Below the pieces are notes generated by a model that saw nothing but the letters and a program-made list of their open reading frames with translations, was not told where the DNA came from and searched no databases. This document shows, piece by piece, positions 10,088-18,695 of a stretch of 64,000 bases of DNA; position 1 is the stretch's first letter, and the number at the start of each line of letters is the position of its first letter. This stretch comes from Serratia ureilytica (lineage in GTDB: Bacteria > Pseudomonadota > Gammaproteobacteria > Enterobacterales > Enterobacteriaceae): the NCBI RefSeq assembly GCF_013375155.1, contig NZ_JABXOF010000012.1, positions 1-64,000 of the forward strand. Reading direction: 5' to 3'. Position numbers and translations under genes: made by a program.

Positions 10088-11632
10088 ATGGCGGTCTCTC
10101 AACCCCTACCCAGCGCCCCCTGCGGCGCGGAATATCTGCGAGCGGTACTGCGCTCGCCGGTTTACGAGGTGGCGCAAGTCACCCCGTTGCAGGCCATGAG
10201 CAAAATCTCTTCGCGCCTCGGCAACACCATTTTGGTGAAGCGCGAAGATCGCCAGCCGGTGCACAGCTTCAAGCTGCGCGGGGCCTATGCGATGATCGCC
10301 GGGCTGGACGAAGAGCAGAAGGCGCGCGGCGTCGTGACGGCTTCGGCCGGCAACCACGCGCAGGGCGTCGCCTTCTCCGGTAAACGGCTGGGCATCAAAA
10401 CGCTGATCGTGATGCCGGTGTCCACCGCGGACATCAAGGTGGATGCGGTGCGCGGCTTCGGCGGCGAAGTGTTGCTGCACGGCGCCAATTTCGACGAGGC
10501 AAAAGCGAAGGCGATCGAGCTTTCCCAACAGCAGGGCATGACCTTTGTGCCGCCGTTCGATCACCCGACGGTGATCGCCGGGCAGGGCACGCTGGCGATG
10601 GAGCTGCTGCAGCAAGACGCGCATCTGGATCGGGTTTTCGTGCCGGTCGGCGGCGGCGGCCTGGCCGCCGGGGTGGCGGTGCTGATCAAACAGCTGATGC
10701 CGCAGATCAAAGTGATCGGCGTCGAAGCGGAAGACTCCGCCTGCCTGCGCGCGGCGCTGGATGCCGGCCATCCGGTGGATCTGGCGCGCGTCGGGCTGTT
10801 CGCCGAAGGCGTGGCGGTGAAGCGCATCGGCGACGAAACCTTCCGCCTGTGCCGTGAGTATCTGGACGACGTGATCACCGTGGACAGCGACGCCATCTGC
10901 GCGGCGGTCAAAGATCTGTTCGAGGACGTGCGCGCCATTGCCGAACCTTCCGGCGCGCTGGCTTTGGCGGGGCTGAAAAAGTACGTCCAGCAGCACAACA
11001 TTCAGGGTGAGCGTCTCGCGCACGTGCTGTCCGGCGCCAATCTCAACTTCCACGGGCTGCGCTATGTTTCCGAGCGTTGCGAACTGGGCGAACAGCGCGA
11101 AGCGCTGCTGGCGGTGACCATTCCGGAACAGCAGGGCAGCTTCCTCAAGTTCTGCCAACTGCTGGGCGGGCGCTCGGTGACCGAATTCAACTACCGCTAC
11201 GCCGATGCCGACAACGCCTGCATTTTCGTCGGCGTGCGGCTGACGCGCGGCCACGCCGAACGGCGGGAGATCATCGACGAACTCAACGCCGACGGTTATC
11301 AGGTGGTGGATCTGTCGGACGACGAGATGGCTAAACTGCACGTGCGCTACATGGTGGGCGGGCGTCCGTCGAAGCCGCTGCGCGAACGGCTGTACAGCTT
11401 TGAGTTTCCGGAGTCGCCGGGCGCGCTGCTGAAGTTCCTGCAGACGCTGGGCACGCACTGGAACATCTCGCTGTTCCACTATCGCAGCCACGGCACCGAC
11501 TTCGGCCGGGTGCTGGCGGCCTTCGAACTGGCGCAAAGCGAGCCGGAATTCGAGCGGCACCTGCAGGCGCTGGGCTACGATTGCCACGACGAAACCGACA
11601 ACCCGGCGTTCCGCTTCTTTTTGCAGGGGTGA
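10088..11632 (+). CDS. ilvA: Threonine dehydratase, biosynthetic
   Basis: A 514-residue PLP enzyme that converts threonine to 2-ketobutyrate, the committed isoleucine step and target of Ile feedback. It has the PLP lysine motif VHSFKLRGAYAM near residue 60, the glycine-rich phosphate loop VGGGGLAAG near 190, and two C-terminal ACT-like regulatory domains (about 325-514). Same length as E. coli IlvA. It starts 5 bases after ilvD, as the last gene of the operon. I see no clear terminator after it, so read-through into the next gene is possible. Confidence 0.97.
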   Translation: MAVSQPLPSAPCGAEYLRAVLRSPVYEVAQVTPLQAMSKISSRLGNTILVKREDRQPVHSFKLRGAYAMIAGLDEEQKARGVVTASAGNHAQGVAFSGKRLGIKTLIVMPVSTADIKVDAVRGFGGEVLLHGANFDEAKAKAIELSQQQGMTFVPPFDHPTVIAGQGTLAMELLQQDAHLDRVFVPVGGGGLAAGVAVLIKQLMPQIKVIGVEAEDSACLRAALDAGHPVDLARVGLFAEGVAVKRIGDETFRLCREYLDDVITVDSDAICAAVKDLFEDVRAIAEPSGALALAGLKKYVQQHNIQGERLAHVLSGANLNFHGLRYVSERCELGEQREALLAVTIPEQQGSFLKFCQLLGGRSVTEFNYRYADADNACIFVGVRLTRGHAERREIIDELNADGYQVVDLSDDEMAKLHVRYMVGGRPSKPLRERLYSFEFPESPGALLKFLQTLGTHWNISLFHYRSHGTDFGRVLAAFELAQSEPEFERHLQALGYDCHDETDNPAFRFFLQG

Positions 11633-11683
11633 GTCGGATTGATAAGTAACCGTGACGCATTAGTCAGTTTATGGGTTGCGCGG

Positions 11684-11711
11684 TTGTGATTTTGTCGTGC
11701 ATTTTTATACT
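11684..11711 (+). promoter_or_regulatory. Candidate promoter of the 331 aa gene
   Basis: TTGTGA (11684-11689), 16 bases, then TATACT (11706-11711), a good -10 match. It predicts a start near 11718, between the two arms of the inverted repeat at 11692-11745. Confidence 0.5.
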
Positions 11712-11745
11712 GCCAAGACTTCTGACGTATAGGGATGCACGACAA
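11692..11745 (+). repeat. Perfect 11-bp inverted repeat over the start of the 331 aa gene
   Basis: TTGTCGTGCAT (11692-11702) and ATGCACGACAA (11735-11745) are exact reverse complements, 32 bases apart. The right arm covers the spacer between the weak AGGG ribosome site and the ATG and includes the first base of the start codon. It may be an operator flanking the -10 box, or an RNA hairpin that masks the start in transcripts coming from upstream. Confidence 0.75.
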
Positions 11746-12740
11746 TGAAAACTGCTTTTTCTACGCCGTTCGGTTCTCCCGAAGACGATTTGACCAACGC
11801 CGAGTTTGCCCGCCTGTTGGGCAATACCGGCGTACAAGAATTCTATCGCGATATTAATCTGCAAGCCCTGCAGGACTCTCTGGACTGCAGCCTCGCCTTT
11901 CATGGCGTGGGGATTATTTTTTCCGACGGGCAAAACTCATTTTTAGTTCGTCCGACGCAGCACACCGGTTATTCGAACGCTTCGCAGGTCACTCATGTGG
12001 TCATCAGCAAAACGGTGGCTCATACTTCGCGCGTTGCCGCAACCAATACGCTGTCGGAAGCGCTGAGCAAACCCAGCGTCAGCAAAGAGTTGGCCTCGGC
12101 CGCGCTGTCGTGCGGAACGCTGCTGGTATCGGTATTTTTACTGGCGTCGGGCAGCGTCGCCGTGCCGTTTACCGGCGGCACCAGCTCAGCGGTGGCTTAT
12201 CTGGGCTATGCCGGCATGGCCGCCAGCGCGCTGCAGTGCGGCAATGGGCTGTACCGCGTCAACAAGCTTTATGACGGGAAAGGGGATGAATTGGCTCAGC
12301 TCGATTCAGAGCAGTGGTATATCGCCACCAGTACCGTGCTCGATGTGATCTCGCTGGCCAGCGCCGGGGCCGCCCTGAAGGAAGCGACGATGACCTATCG
12401 CGCCATGCGCCGCATTTCGGCGCGCAAGGCGACGGAATGGCTGAAAAGCATGCCCCGCAGCGAAAGGAAGCGGCTGACCGAAAACATCATTCGGGCGGAA
12501 AACCCGGGGATTTCCAATAACGTCTTGAAAGAGATGGTGAAGAACGGTTTATACCCGAAGCGCTATCCGACGGAAGCGATCCAAAACGGGTTGCGTCAGC
12601 AATTGCATTCGGCGCTCAATAACTCATTGACGTTCGTGGGCAGCGGCATCAGCGGCACCCTGTCTGCACCGGTGAATGTGAAAACCACCGGGCAGTATTT
12701 TGTGGGCATTATGCAGAAATTGCCGCAGATGGTGAGGTAA
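11745..12740 (+). CDS. Unrecognised protein with a hydrophobic glycine/alanine-rich core
   Basis: 331 residues; I do not recognise a named family. Residues 1-100 are mixed and lack a signal peptide. Residues about 110-165 form two hydrophobic, Gly/Ala/Ser-rich segments (ALSCGTLLVSVFLLASGSVA and SAVAYLGYAGMAASALQCG). A further semi-hydrophobic stretch lies near 195-215. The C-terminal third is basic and amphipathic (YRAMRRISARKATEWLKSM, RSERKRLTENI). A soluble N-terminus with buried helical hairpins and a downstream overlapping membrane protein resembles pore-forming effector/immunity pairs, but this is only inference. The start ATG lies at the end of an inverted repeat. The gene overlaps the next by one base. 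Confidence 0.75.
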   Translation: MKTAFSTPFGSPEDDLTNAEFARLLGNTGVQEFYRDINLQALQDSLDCSLAFHGVGIIFSDGQNSFLVRPTQHTGYSNASQVTHVVISKTVAHTSRVAATNTLSEALSKPSVSKELASAALSCGTLLVSVFLLASGSVAVPFTGGTSSAVAYLGYAGMAASALQCGNGLYRVNKLYDGKGDELAQLDSEQWYIATSTVLDVISLASAGAALKEATMTYRAMRRISARKATEWLKSMPRSERKRLTENIIRAENPGISNNVLKEMVKNGLYPKRYPTEAIQNGLRQQLHSALNNSLTFVGSGISGTLSAPVNVKTTGQYFVGIMQKLPQMVR

Positions 12741-13318
12741 TGGCGGACTGGATGATTAAACGCCTGATCGTGCAGGGCCGGGAGATGGAAAGCCAAATCG
12801 CGGCGCGCGATCGTGCGCTTTTCGCCGGCGTGGATGCGCAGCTCGAGCAGCATTTCATGACGCCGGGCCAGCGGCTGTCACCGCCGGGCGTCGGCAACGT
12901 CATGCTGCTGATGGTGTGCCTGATGCTGGGCCTGGCGGGCGTGATGGGTCTGGTCACGGATGTGGCGGCCGCCTGGAGCGGCAAGACCTCCGCCGCCGTG
13001 TTGATGGGCAGCGGCGCGATCGTGGCGGTGTGGATGACGCTGATCCTGTTCCAACTGGTGCAGGGTAAAAACAGCGGGGTGGTATTGCTGCAATATTACC
13101 TTGGCATGCTCGGTCTGTGTTGCCTCGGCGCCGCGGCGGCGTGGGCGGCGGGCATGACCGGCATCGCCACCGGCGCCCTGCTGCTGGGGGGCGCGGTTGG
13201 CGGGGCGCTGTTCAGCAACCGGGCGGCGTTCTACCTGTATGTCGCCTATTTCCGCACGCGTCGGCGCGTGTTTATCAAACGCCGTTGGCAGAGGGAAGAT
13301 CTGCGCAATACCCGATAA
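12740..13318 (+). CDS. Polytopic membrane protein, partner of the 331 aa gene
   Basis: 192 residues, not recognised. A soluble amphipathic N-terminus (1-50) is followed by about four membrane segments (roughly 53-75, 84-105, 116-137 and 140-157). The C-terminus is very basic (RTRRRVFIKRRWQRED), which should be cytosolic. Its ATG overlaps the stop of the preceding gene (TAATG), so translation is probably coupled. Together with the preceding gene it forms a two-gene unit not present at this place in E. coli. A role as immunity or accessory membrane protein for its neighbour is a guess. Confidence 0.75.
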   Translation: MADWMIKRLIVQGREMESQIAARDRALFAGVDAQLEQHFMTPGQRLSPPGVGNVMLLMVCLMLGLAGVMGLVTDVAAAWSGKTSAAVLMGSGAIVAVWMTLILFQLVQGKNSGVVLLQYYLGMLGLCCLGAAAAWAAGMTGIATGALLLGGAVGGALFSNRAAFYLYVAYFRTRRRVFIKRRWQREDLRNTR

Positions 13319-13339
13319 ACCGTCAGAACGGAAAAACTT

Positions 13340-14041
13340 ATGACGCAACCTTTCTCCGGCTTTAGCCAGCAGGGCCTGAATTTCCTGCAGCAGGTGCGGA
13401 TCGAGAACGATAAGGCGTGGTTCGACGGCAACCGCGACATCTACGATCGCGAGCTGCTGGCGCCGTTTCGCGCGCTGGTGGAGCAGCTTGCTCCCGGCAT
13501 GCTGGCGATCGATCCGCAGTTCGAGACCCGCCCGGCGATCGGCAAAACGCTGTCGCGCATTCATCGCGATACGCGGTTTTCTCACGACAAGTCGCGCTAC
13601 CGCAGCCGCATGTGGCTCACGTTCAAGCGCCCGAGCAAAGACTGGAAAGATGCGCCGGTCTACTTTTTCGAACTGGGGCCGGACATGCTGCGCTATGGGC
13701 TCGGTTACTACAGCGCCAACAAGCCGACCATGGATCTGTTCCGCCATACGCTGAAACAGCGGCCGCAGCTTTTCCTGGAGGTGGCCGCCTGTTGCCGGCC
13801 GCCGTTCGAGCTGGTGGGCGAGAGCTACAAGCGTCCGCTGGTCAAGGAGCAGGCGGCGGAGATCGCCACCTGGTACAACCGCAAATCGTTCGCGGTGATG
13901 GTGACGGACAGCGAAGTGGAAAAGCTGTTCAACGCCGATCTGGCGCCGCTGCTGGCCGGGGCATTTTTGCAGCTTGAGCCGCTCTATCACTGGCTGATGC
14001 AGGTGGAGGCGATGAAGCAGGTCGATCCGGCCGACCTGTAA
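13340..14041 (+). CDS. DUF2461-family protein
   Basis: A 233-residue protein with the DUF2461 signature: an early FL--V--ENDKAWFDGNR segment, the basic RIHRDTRFSHDKSRYRSRMWLTF block near residues 73-95, and FELGPDMLRYGLGYY. The family is widespread and of unknown biochemical function. It starts 21 bases after the membrane protein gene on the same strand and may be co-transcribed. The ATG is preceded by a weak GGAAAA site. It converges on ilvY. Confidence 0.85.
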   Translation: MTQPFSGFSQQGLNFLQQVRIENDKAWFDGNRDIYDRELLAPFRALVEQLAPGMLAIDPQFETRPAIGKTLSRIHRDTRFSHDKSRYRSRMWLTFKRPSKDWKDAPVYFFELGPDMLRYGLGYYSANKPTMDLFRHTLKQRPQLFLEVAACCRPPFELVGESYKRPLVKEQAAEIATWYNRKSFAVMVTDSEVEKLFNADLAPLLAGAFLQLEPLYHWLMQVEAMKQVDPADL

Positions 14042-14060
14042 AAACCCCGCGTCAGCGGGG
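14040..14060 (-). terminator. ilvY terminator
   Basis: The stem CCCCGC / GCGGGG around a GTCA loop (14045-14060), with an A run at 14040-14044 that reads as T's on the minus strand. The ilvY stop codon lies inside the hairpin. Confidence 0.8.
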
Positions 14061-14942
14061 ATGCAGCAATCGCCAAAAGGCGTCGATCAGCGGATCGCTG
14101 AGGCGTTTTTTCTGGACGCAGACCCCCAACTCGAACGGTTCGACCATCGAGATGTTATCCAACTGCGAGATGCGGTTGCGCACCGGTTCCGGGCTGTTGT
14201 CCACCACTACGCTCGGGATCAGCGCGATGCCGCAGCCCAGGGCCACCATCGACACGATGGCTTCGTGGCCGCCGACGGTGGCGTAAATCAGCGGATTGCT
14301 GATGCGGTGACGGCGGAACCACAGTTCGATGCGTTTTCGCGAAGGGCCGTGCTCCGGCAAGATGAAGGGGATCTCGGCCCAGTCGGGCTTGTCGGCGAAC
14401 GCCTGGCTGCGCACCGCGCAGGGCAGCGCCGGCGCGATCAGCACCAGCGGAATTTCGCCGATTTTGGTGAACGCCACGCTGGCGGGCAGCGTTTCCGGCC
14501 GGCCGGCGATGCCGAGATCGGCCTCGTTGGACTGCACCTTGTCGACCGCGTCGGCGGCGTCGCCGGTGGTCAGCTTGATCTCTACCAGCGGGTGCTGTGC
14601 GCGGAAGCGATCGAGGATCGGCGGCAGGTGGCTGTACGCGGCAGTCACCGAGCAGAACAGCCGCAGTTCGCCGCTCAGCGAAGGGCCGTGCTGGCCGAGC
14701 GAGTGCTTGAGCTGCTGATATTGCAGCAGCGTTTGCTGGGCGAATTCTTTCAGCTGTTCGCCGGCGTCGGTGAGCTGCACGGTGCGGTTATCGCGCAGGA
14801 ACAGCGGCTGCCCGAGGATCTCTTCCAGCCGCTGGATCTGGCGGGAGAGCGTCGACGGGCTGACGTGCATCGCCTTGGCGGTGCGCCCGAAGTGATGGCT
14901 TTCGGCCAGATGCAGGAACAGCTTTAAATCACGTAAATCCAT
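14052..14942 (-). CDS. ilvY: LysR-family activator IlvY
   Basis: A 296-residue LysR regulator that activates ilvC in response to acetolactate or acetohydroxybutyrate. The N-terminal HTH (MDLRDLKLFLHLAESHHFGRTA..., MHVSPSTLSRQIQRLEE) and effector domain follow E. coli IlvY closely, for example LSGELRLFCSVTAAYSHLPP. The ATG at 14942 gives the family start. A longer in-frame start at 14987 would reach into the operator region and is rejected. It is divergent from ilvC, which is how IlvY autoregulates and activates in E. coli. Confidence 0.96.
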   Translation of the reverse strand: MDLRDLKLFLHLAESHHFGRTAKAMHVSPSTLSRQIQRLEEILGQPLFLRDNRTVQLTDAGEQLKEFAQQTLLQYQQLKHSLGQHGPSLSGELRLFCSVTAAYSHLPPILDRFRAQHPLVEIKLTTGDAADAVDKVQSNEADLGIAGRPETLPASVAFTKIGEIPLVLIAPALPCAVRSQAFADKPDWAEIPFILPEHGPSRKRIELWFRRHRISNPLIYATVGGHEAIVSMVALGCGIALIPSVVVDNSPEPVRNRISQLDNISMVEPFELGVCVQKKRLSDPLIDAFWRLLHPR

Positions 14943-14966
14943 ATCGATACGCTCGCAGTGAGAGTG

Positions 14967-14981
14967 TTGCAAAAATTGCAA
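14967..14981 (+). promoter_or_regulatory. Candidate IlvY operator in the ilvY-ilvC divergent region
   Basis: TTGCAA-AAA-TTGCAA, a 15-bp inverted repeat, sits in the 168-base gap between ilvY and ilvC. Further A/T-rich partial repeats (CAATATATCAATTT) follow it. IlvY of E. coli binds tandem operators in this gap. The exact boundaries are not resolved here. Confidence 0.55.
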
Positions 14982-15110
14982 TATCACGTTCTCAATATAT
15001 CAATTTAAGCAACGCATTTCCTGTTATACATTGAGTTTAACGAATCTCCGCACAGACAGGGCGGGGAATGAAAATAACAATGCAAGACAACATCAAACCG
15101 GAGTACCACC

Positions 15111-16586
15111 ATGGCTAACTATTTCAACACATTGAACCTGCGTCAGCAGTTGGCGCAATTGGGTAAATGCCGCTTTATGGCGCGCGACGAATTTGCTGAC
15201 GAAGCCGGCTACCTGAAAGGTAAAAAAGTGGTGATTGTCGGCTGTGGCGCCCAGGGGCTGAACCAGGGTCTGAACATGCGCGATTCCGGTCTGGATGTCG
15301 CCTATGCCCTGCGCAAAGAAGCGATCGACGAGAAGCGCGCTTCCTGGCGCAAGGCGACCGAAAATGGCTTCAAGGTCGGCACCTACGAAGACCTGATCCC
15401 GCAGGCAGATCTGGTGGTCAACCTGACGCCGGACAAGCAGCACTCTTCCGTAGTGCGCGCGGTGCAGCCGCTGATGAAAGACGGCGCGGCGCTGGGTTAC
15501 TCCCACGGCTTCAACATCGTTGAAGTGGGTGAGCAGGTGCGTAAAGACATCACCGTGGTGATGGTCGCGCCGAAATGCCCGGGCACCGAAGTGCGTGAAG
15601 AGTACAAGCGCGGCTTCGGCGTGCCGACCCTGATTGCGGTTCACCCGGAAAACGATCCGAAAGGCGAAGGCATGGCGATCGCCAAGGCCTGGGCGGCGGC
15701 GACCGGCGGCCACCGCGCCGGCGTGCTGGAGTCTTCCTTCGTTGCCGAAGTGAAATCCGATTTGATGGGCGAGCAGACCATTCTGTGCGGCATGCTGCAG
15801 GCGGGTTCGCTGCTGTGCTTCGACAAGCTGGTTGCTGAGGGCACCGATCCGGCTTACGCCGAGAAACTGATTCAGTTCGGCTGGGAAACCATCACCGAAG
15901 CGCTGAAGCAGGGCGGCATCACCCTGATGATGGATCGCCTGTCCAACCCGGCCAAGCTGCGTGCCTATGCGCTGTCCGAACAGCTGAAAACCATCATGGC
16001 GCCGCTGTTCCAGAAGCACATGGACGACATCATTTCCGGCGCGTTCTCCAGCGGCATGATGGCCGACTGGGCGGAAGACGACGTGAAACTGCTGACCTGG
16101 CGCGAAGAGACCGGCAAAACCGCATTCGAGAATGCGCCGCAGTTTGAAGGCAAGATCAGCGAGCAAGAGTACTTCGATCACGGCGTGCTGATGGTGGCGA
16201 TGGTGAAAGCGGGCGTTGAGCTGGCGTTCGAAACCATGGTCGATGCCGGCATCATCGAAGAGTCGGCTTACTACGAGTCGCTGCACGAGCTGCCGCTGAT
16301 CGCCAACACCATTGCGCGTAAGCGTCTGTATGAAATGAACGTGGTTATCTCCGATACCGCAGAGTACGGCAACTACCTGTTCGCCAACGCGGCGGTGCCG
16401 CTGCTGAAGGACTTCATGACCACCCTGCAGGCGGGCGATTTGGGCAAAGCCGTGGCGGGTACGGCGGTGGACAATGCGCAGCTGCGCGACGTGAACGAAG
16501 CGGTGCGCAGCCACCCTATCGAAACCGTCGGCCGTAAACTGCGCGGCTACATGACCGATATGAAACGCATCGCCGTCGCGGGCTGA
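15111..16586 (+). CDS. ilvC: Ketol-acid reductoisomerase (class II, long form)
   Basis: A 491-residue NADPH and Mg-dependent enzyme that isomerises and reduces acetolactate and acetohydroxybutyrate. The length and the doubled C-terminal knotted domain mark the class II form of enterics. The Rossmann motif [16 protein letters not shown] is near residues 40-55, and the catalytic acidic residues lie in the [21 protein letters not shown] region near 220. It is monocistronic, divergent from ilvY, and followed by a strong terminator. Confidence 0.97.
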   Translation: MANYFNTLNLRQQLAQLGKCRFMARDEFADEAGYLKGKKVVIVGCGAQGLNQGLNMRDSGLDVAYALRKEAIDEKRASWRKATENGFKVGTYEDLIPQADLVVNLTPDKQHSSVVRAVQPLMKDGAALGYSHGFNIVEVGEQVRKDITVVMVAPKCPGTEVREEYKRGFGVPTLIAVHPENDPKGEGMAIAKAWAAATGGHRAGVLESSFVAEVKSDLMGEQTILCGMLQAGSLLCFDKLVAEGTDPAYAEKLIQFGWETITEALKQGGITLMMDRLSNPAKLRAYALSEQLKTIMAPLFQKHMDDIISGAFSSGMMADWAEDDVKLLTWREETGKTAFENAPQFEGKISEQEYFDHGVLMVAMVKAGVELAFETMVDAGIIEESAYYESLHELPLIANTIARKRLYEMNVVISDTAEYGNYLFANAAVPLLKDFMTTLQAGDLGKAVAGTAVDNAQLRDVNEAVRSHPIETVGRKLRGYMTDMKRIAVAG

Positions 16587-16616
16587 TTTTCCGCAAGGCA
16601 AAGCACAAAGAGAAAG

Positions 16617-16642
16617 AGCCGGCAGCGATGCCGGCTTTTTTT
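16617..16642 (+). terminator. ilvC terminator
   Basis: AGCCGGCA / TGCCGGCT around a GCGA loop, followed by seven T's. It abuts the end of the convergent kdgK. Confidence 0.9.
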
Positions 16643-17576
16643 ATGCCTCCGGCATCATTGCGGCGGGAATGATGGCGCCGCGATGCTGGATCACCGTAGC
16701 GGCCAGCAGATGGCCGCGCTGCGCCGCCCGTTGGGCGCTGCCGCCGTTCAGGCGGGCCGCCAGGTAACCGGCGCTGAAAGAATCGCCCGCTGCGGTGGTG
16801 TCGACGACACGCTCTGGCGGCAGCGCGATCGCCGGCACCTCAAGTTTCTCCCCTGCCATACTGAACACCAGGCAGGCGTGCGCGCCGCGTTTGATGACGA
16901 TCTCGCCGACGCCGAGCGCCTGCGTGCGAGCTACCGCCTGTTCGATAGGCTGCGCTCCCCACAGCAACTCTTCGTCATCCAGCGTCAGAAAAGCGATGTC
17001 GGTACAGGCCAGCACCTCGCGGTAGGCCTGCTGCGTTTCCTCACGGCTTTGCCACAGGCGCGGACGGTAATTGTTGTCGAAGATCACCTTGCCGCCGTTG
17101 GCGCGACAGCGGCGCAGCAGCGCCAGCAGTTTCATGCGATCGGCAGGCGCGAGGATCGCCAGGCTAATGCCGCTGAGGTACAAGTAATCGAACTGCGCCA
17201 GCCGTTCGCACAGTGCGTCGGCCTGCGGTCCCGCAAGCCAATACCGGGCGGCGGCGTCATTGCGCCAGTAGTAGAAAGTACGTTCGCCGGCGGCGTCGGT
17301 TTCGATGAGGTACAGGCCCGGCAGCTTGTTGTCGAATTGCTGAATCAACCCGGTCTCGATCTTCTCCTGCCGCCAGGCCTGCAGCATGTCGCCGCTGAAA
17401 CTGTCGGTGCCGAGTGCGGTGACATAATGCACCCGTAGCGTCTGTTCCGGCATTTGGCGGGCGAGGTAGACGGCGGTGTTGAGGGTATCGCCGCCAAAGC
17501 CGCGCGTCAGCTGTGCGCCCTGCTGCGACAGCTCGATCATGCATTCGCCGATCACGGCGAGATTTCGGATAGTCAT
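16641..17576 (-). CDS. kdgK: 2-keto-3-deoxygluconate kinase
   Basis: A 311-residue PfkB-family sugar kinase that phosphorylates 2-keto-3-deoxygluconate to KDPG for the Entner-Doudoroff aldolase. It follows E. coli KdgK along its whole length (VIGECMIELS near the start, RGFGGDTLNTAVYLARQ, TALGTDSFSGDMLQAW, GERTFYYWRNDAAA). The PfkB signature with catalytic Asp is near the end (DTTAAGDSFSAGYLAARL). I start at the ATG at 17576; a longer in-frame start at 17624 adds 16 unmatched residues. A KdgR-like box lies about 73-91 bases upstream. It is divergent from pdeH as in E. coli. Confidence 0.95.
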   Translation of the reverse strand: MTIRNLAVIGECMIELSQQGAQLTRGFGGDTLNTAVYLARQMPEQTLRVHYVTALGTDSFSGDMLQAWRQEKIETGLIQQFDNKLPGLYLIETDAAGERTFYYWRNDAAARYWLAGPQADALCERLAQFDYLYLSGISLAILAPADRMKLLALLRRCRANGGKVIFDNNYRPRLWQSREETQQAYREVLACTDIAFLTLDDEELLWGAQPIEQAVARTQALGVGEIVIKRGAHACLVFSMAGEKLEVPAIALPPERVVDTTAAGDSFSAGYLAARLNGGSAQRAAQRGHLLAATVIQHRGAIIPAAMMPEA

Positions 17577-17648
17577 CGTCAATAAGCCCTGGCTAAAGAA
17601 GAAGCAATAGCTGTCAGTCTCCACGCAAGGCGGTCAGGGAGTCAATAA

Positions 17649-17667
17649 ATTAAAACGGCGTTTTAAT
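17649..17667 (-). promoter_or_regulatory. KdgR-like operator upstream of kdgK
   Basis: ATTAAAACGGCGTTTTAAT lies in a larger perfect palindrome (AAATTAAAACG, one G, CGTTTTAATTT, 17647-17669). It fits the KdgR consensus as I recall it (AATRAAAYNNYRTTTYATT) at 17 of 19 positions, with the two mismatches symmetric. KdgR represses hexuronate-pathway genes in enterics. Confidence 0.65.
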
Positions 17668-17812
17668 TTTTTATGATCGCGATCGGCGAACGCGGGCAGG
17701 ACGGAGGCGAAACGGGCGGCAATTCGGCTTAAAGTTTTACGCTGCGTTGCCGATAAGCTGGGTAAAGAAACAGCGGCAGCGCTCTCATTTCCCCGCCACG
17801 GCGATAGTACCG

Positions 17813-18604
17813 ATGATAACCAATCTGATCTCTGGTCTGCTGGCGCCTTGTTTTGCCCTCTATGCCTGCGCCAAATCGCGGCGCTACTGGCGGCAATGCC
17901 GGCGCTTGTATACCTTCCAGCCGATTTATCGCACCAGCGGCGCGCTGCTGGCGGTGGAACTGCTGACGGCGGTGTATCACCCGAATGAGCCGGACAAGCG
18001 GCAATCCCCGGAGCATTATTTTTCCGCGCTCGGCGTCGCCCAGCGCTTGCGGGTGATCCAGGAACAGCTGGCGCTGTTGCAGCGCTGGCAGGCGTTGTTC
18101 ATTCGTCACGCGGTGATGGTGTCGGTCAATATCGACGGCATCGCGCTGCAAGCGTTGCAGCGCCATAGCGCGTTGCAACGGCAGATCGCCGAGATGCCTT
18201 ATCTGCGCTTCGAGCTGGTGGAGCACGCCGAAACGGCGTCAAACCGCCCGCTGCAGCAGATCGTCGGCGGCGAGCGGCTGTGGCTGGACGATTTCGGCAG
18301 CGGGCTGGCCAACTTCTCCGCCGTCGGCGCCTGGCGTTATCAATACATCAAGGTGGCGCGCGAATTGTTTACCTTGCTCAAACAGTCGGAAGAGGGTGTC
18401 CAGCTGCTCGGCACCCTGATCAAGATGATGAACCAGCACAGCGACGGGGTGATCGTCGAGGGCGTGGAAACCGAACAAGAGTGGCGGCTGGTGCAGCGTT
18501 CCGGCGCGTTGGCTGCCCAGGGCTACTACCTTTCCCGCCCGGCGTGCTTTGAAACTCTGCACAGCGTGCCGACGCTGTTCGCCGCGCCCGGCACGCCGGC
18601 GTGA
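17813..18604 (+). CDS. pdeH: Cyclic-di-GMP phosphodiesterase PdeH (EAL domain)
   Basis: About 263 residues; a stand-alone EAL domain orthologous to E. coli PdeH (YhjH), the main phosphodiesterase that keeps c-di-GMP low in motile cells. Catalytic elements are retained: AVELLT (EAL variant), SVNID, RFELVEH, LWLDDFGSG, YIKVARELF and VIVEGVETEQEW. The short N-terminus has a weakly hydrophobic stretch and no sensor domain. The start is uncertain: the ATG at 17813 is used because the E. coli protein is of similar size. An in-frame TTG at 17747 would add 22 residues. The neighbours kdgK and yhjG are as in E. coli. Confidence 0.92.
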   Translation: MITNLISGLLAPCFALYACAKSRRYWRQCRRLYTFQPIYRTSGALLAVELLTAVYHPNEPDKRQSPEHYFSALGVAQRLRVIQEQLALLQRWQALFIRHAVMVSVNIDGIALQALQRHSALQRQIAEMPYLRFELVEHAETASNRPLQQIVGGERLWLDDFGSGLANFSAVGAWRYQYIKVARELFTLLKQSEEGVQLLGTLIKMMNQHSDGVIVEGVETEQEWRLVQRSGALAAQGYYLSRPACFETLHSVPTLFAAPGTPA

Positions 18605-18695
18605 ACTCCGGCCTATCCTCAGCTAGGCTTAAACGGGGCTGCTAACTCCTTTTCCTTTCATTCGGCAGCCCGATTTATGCGCTGAGGGAGCCGCT

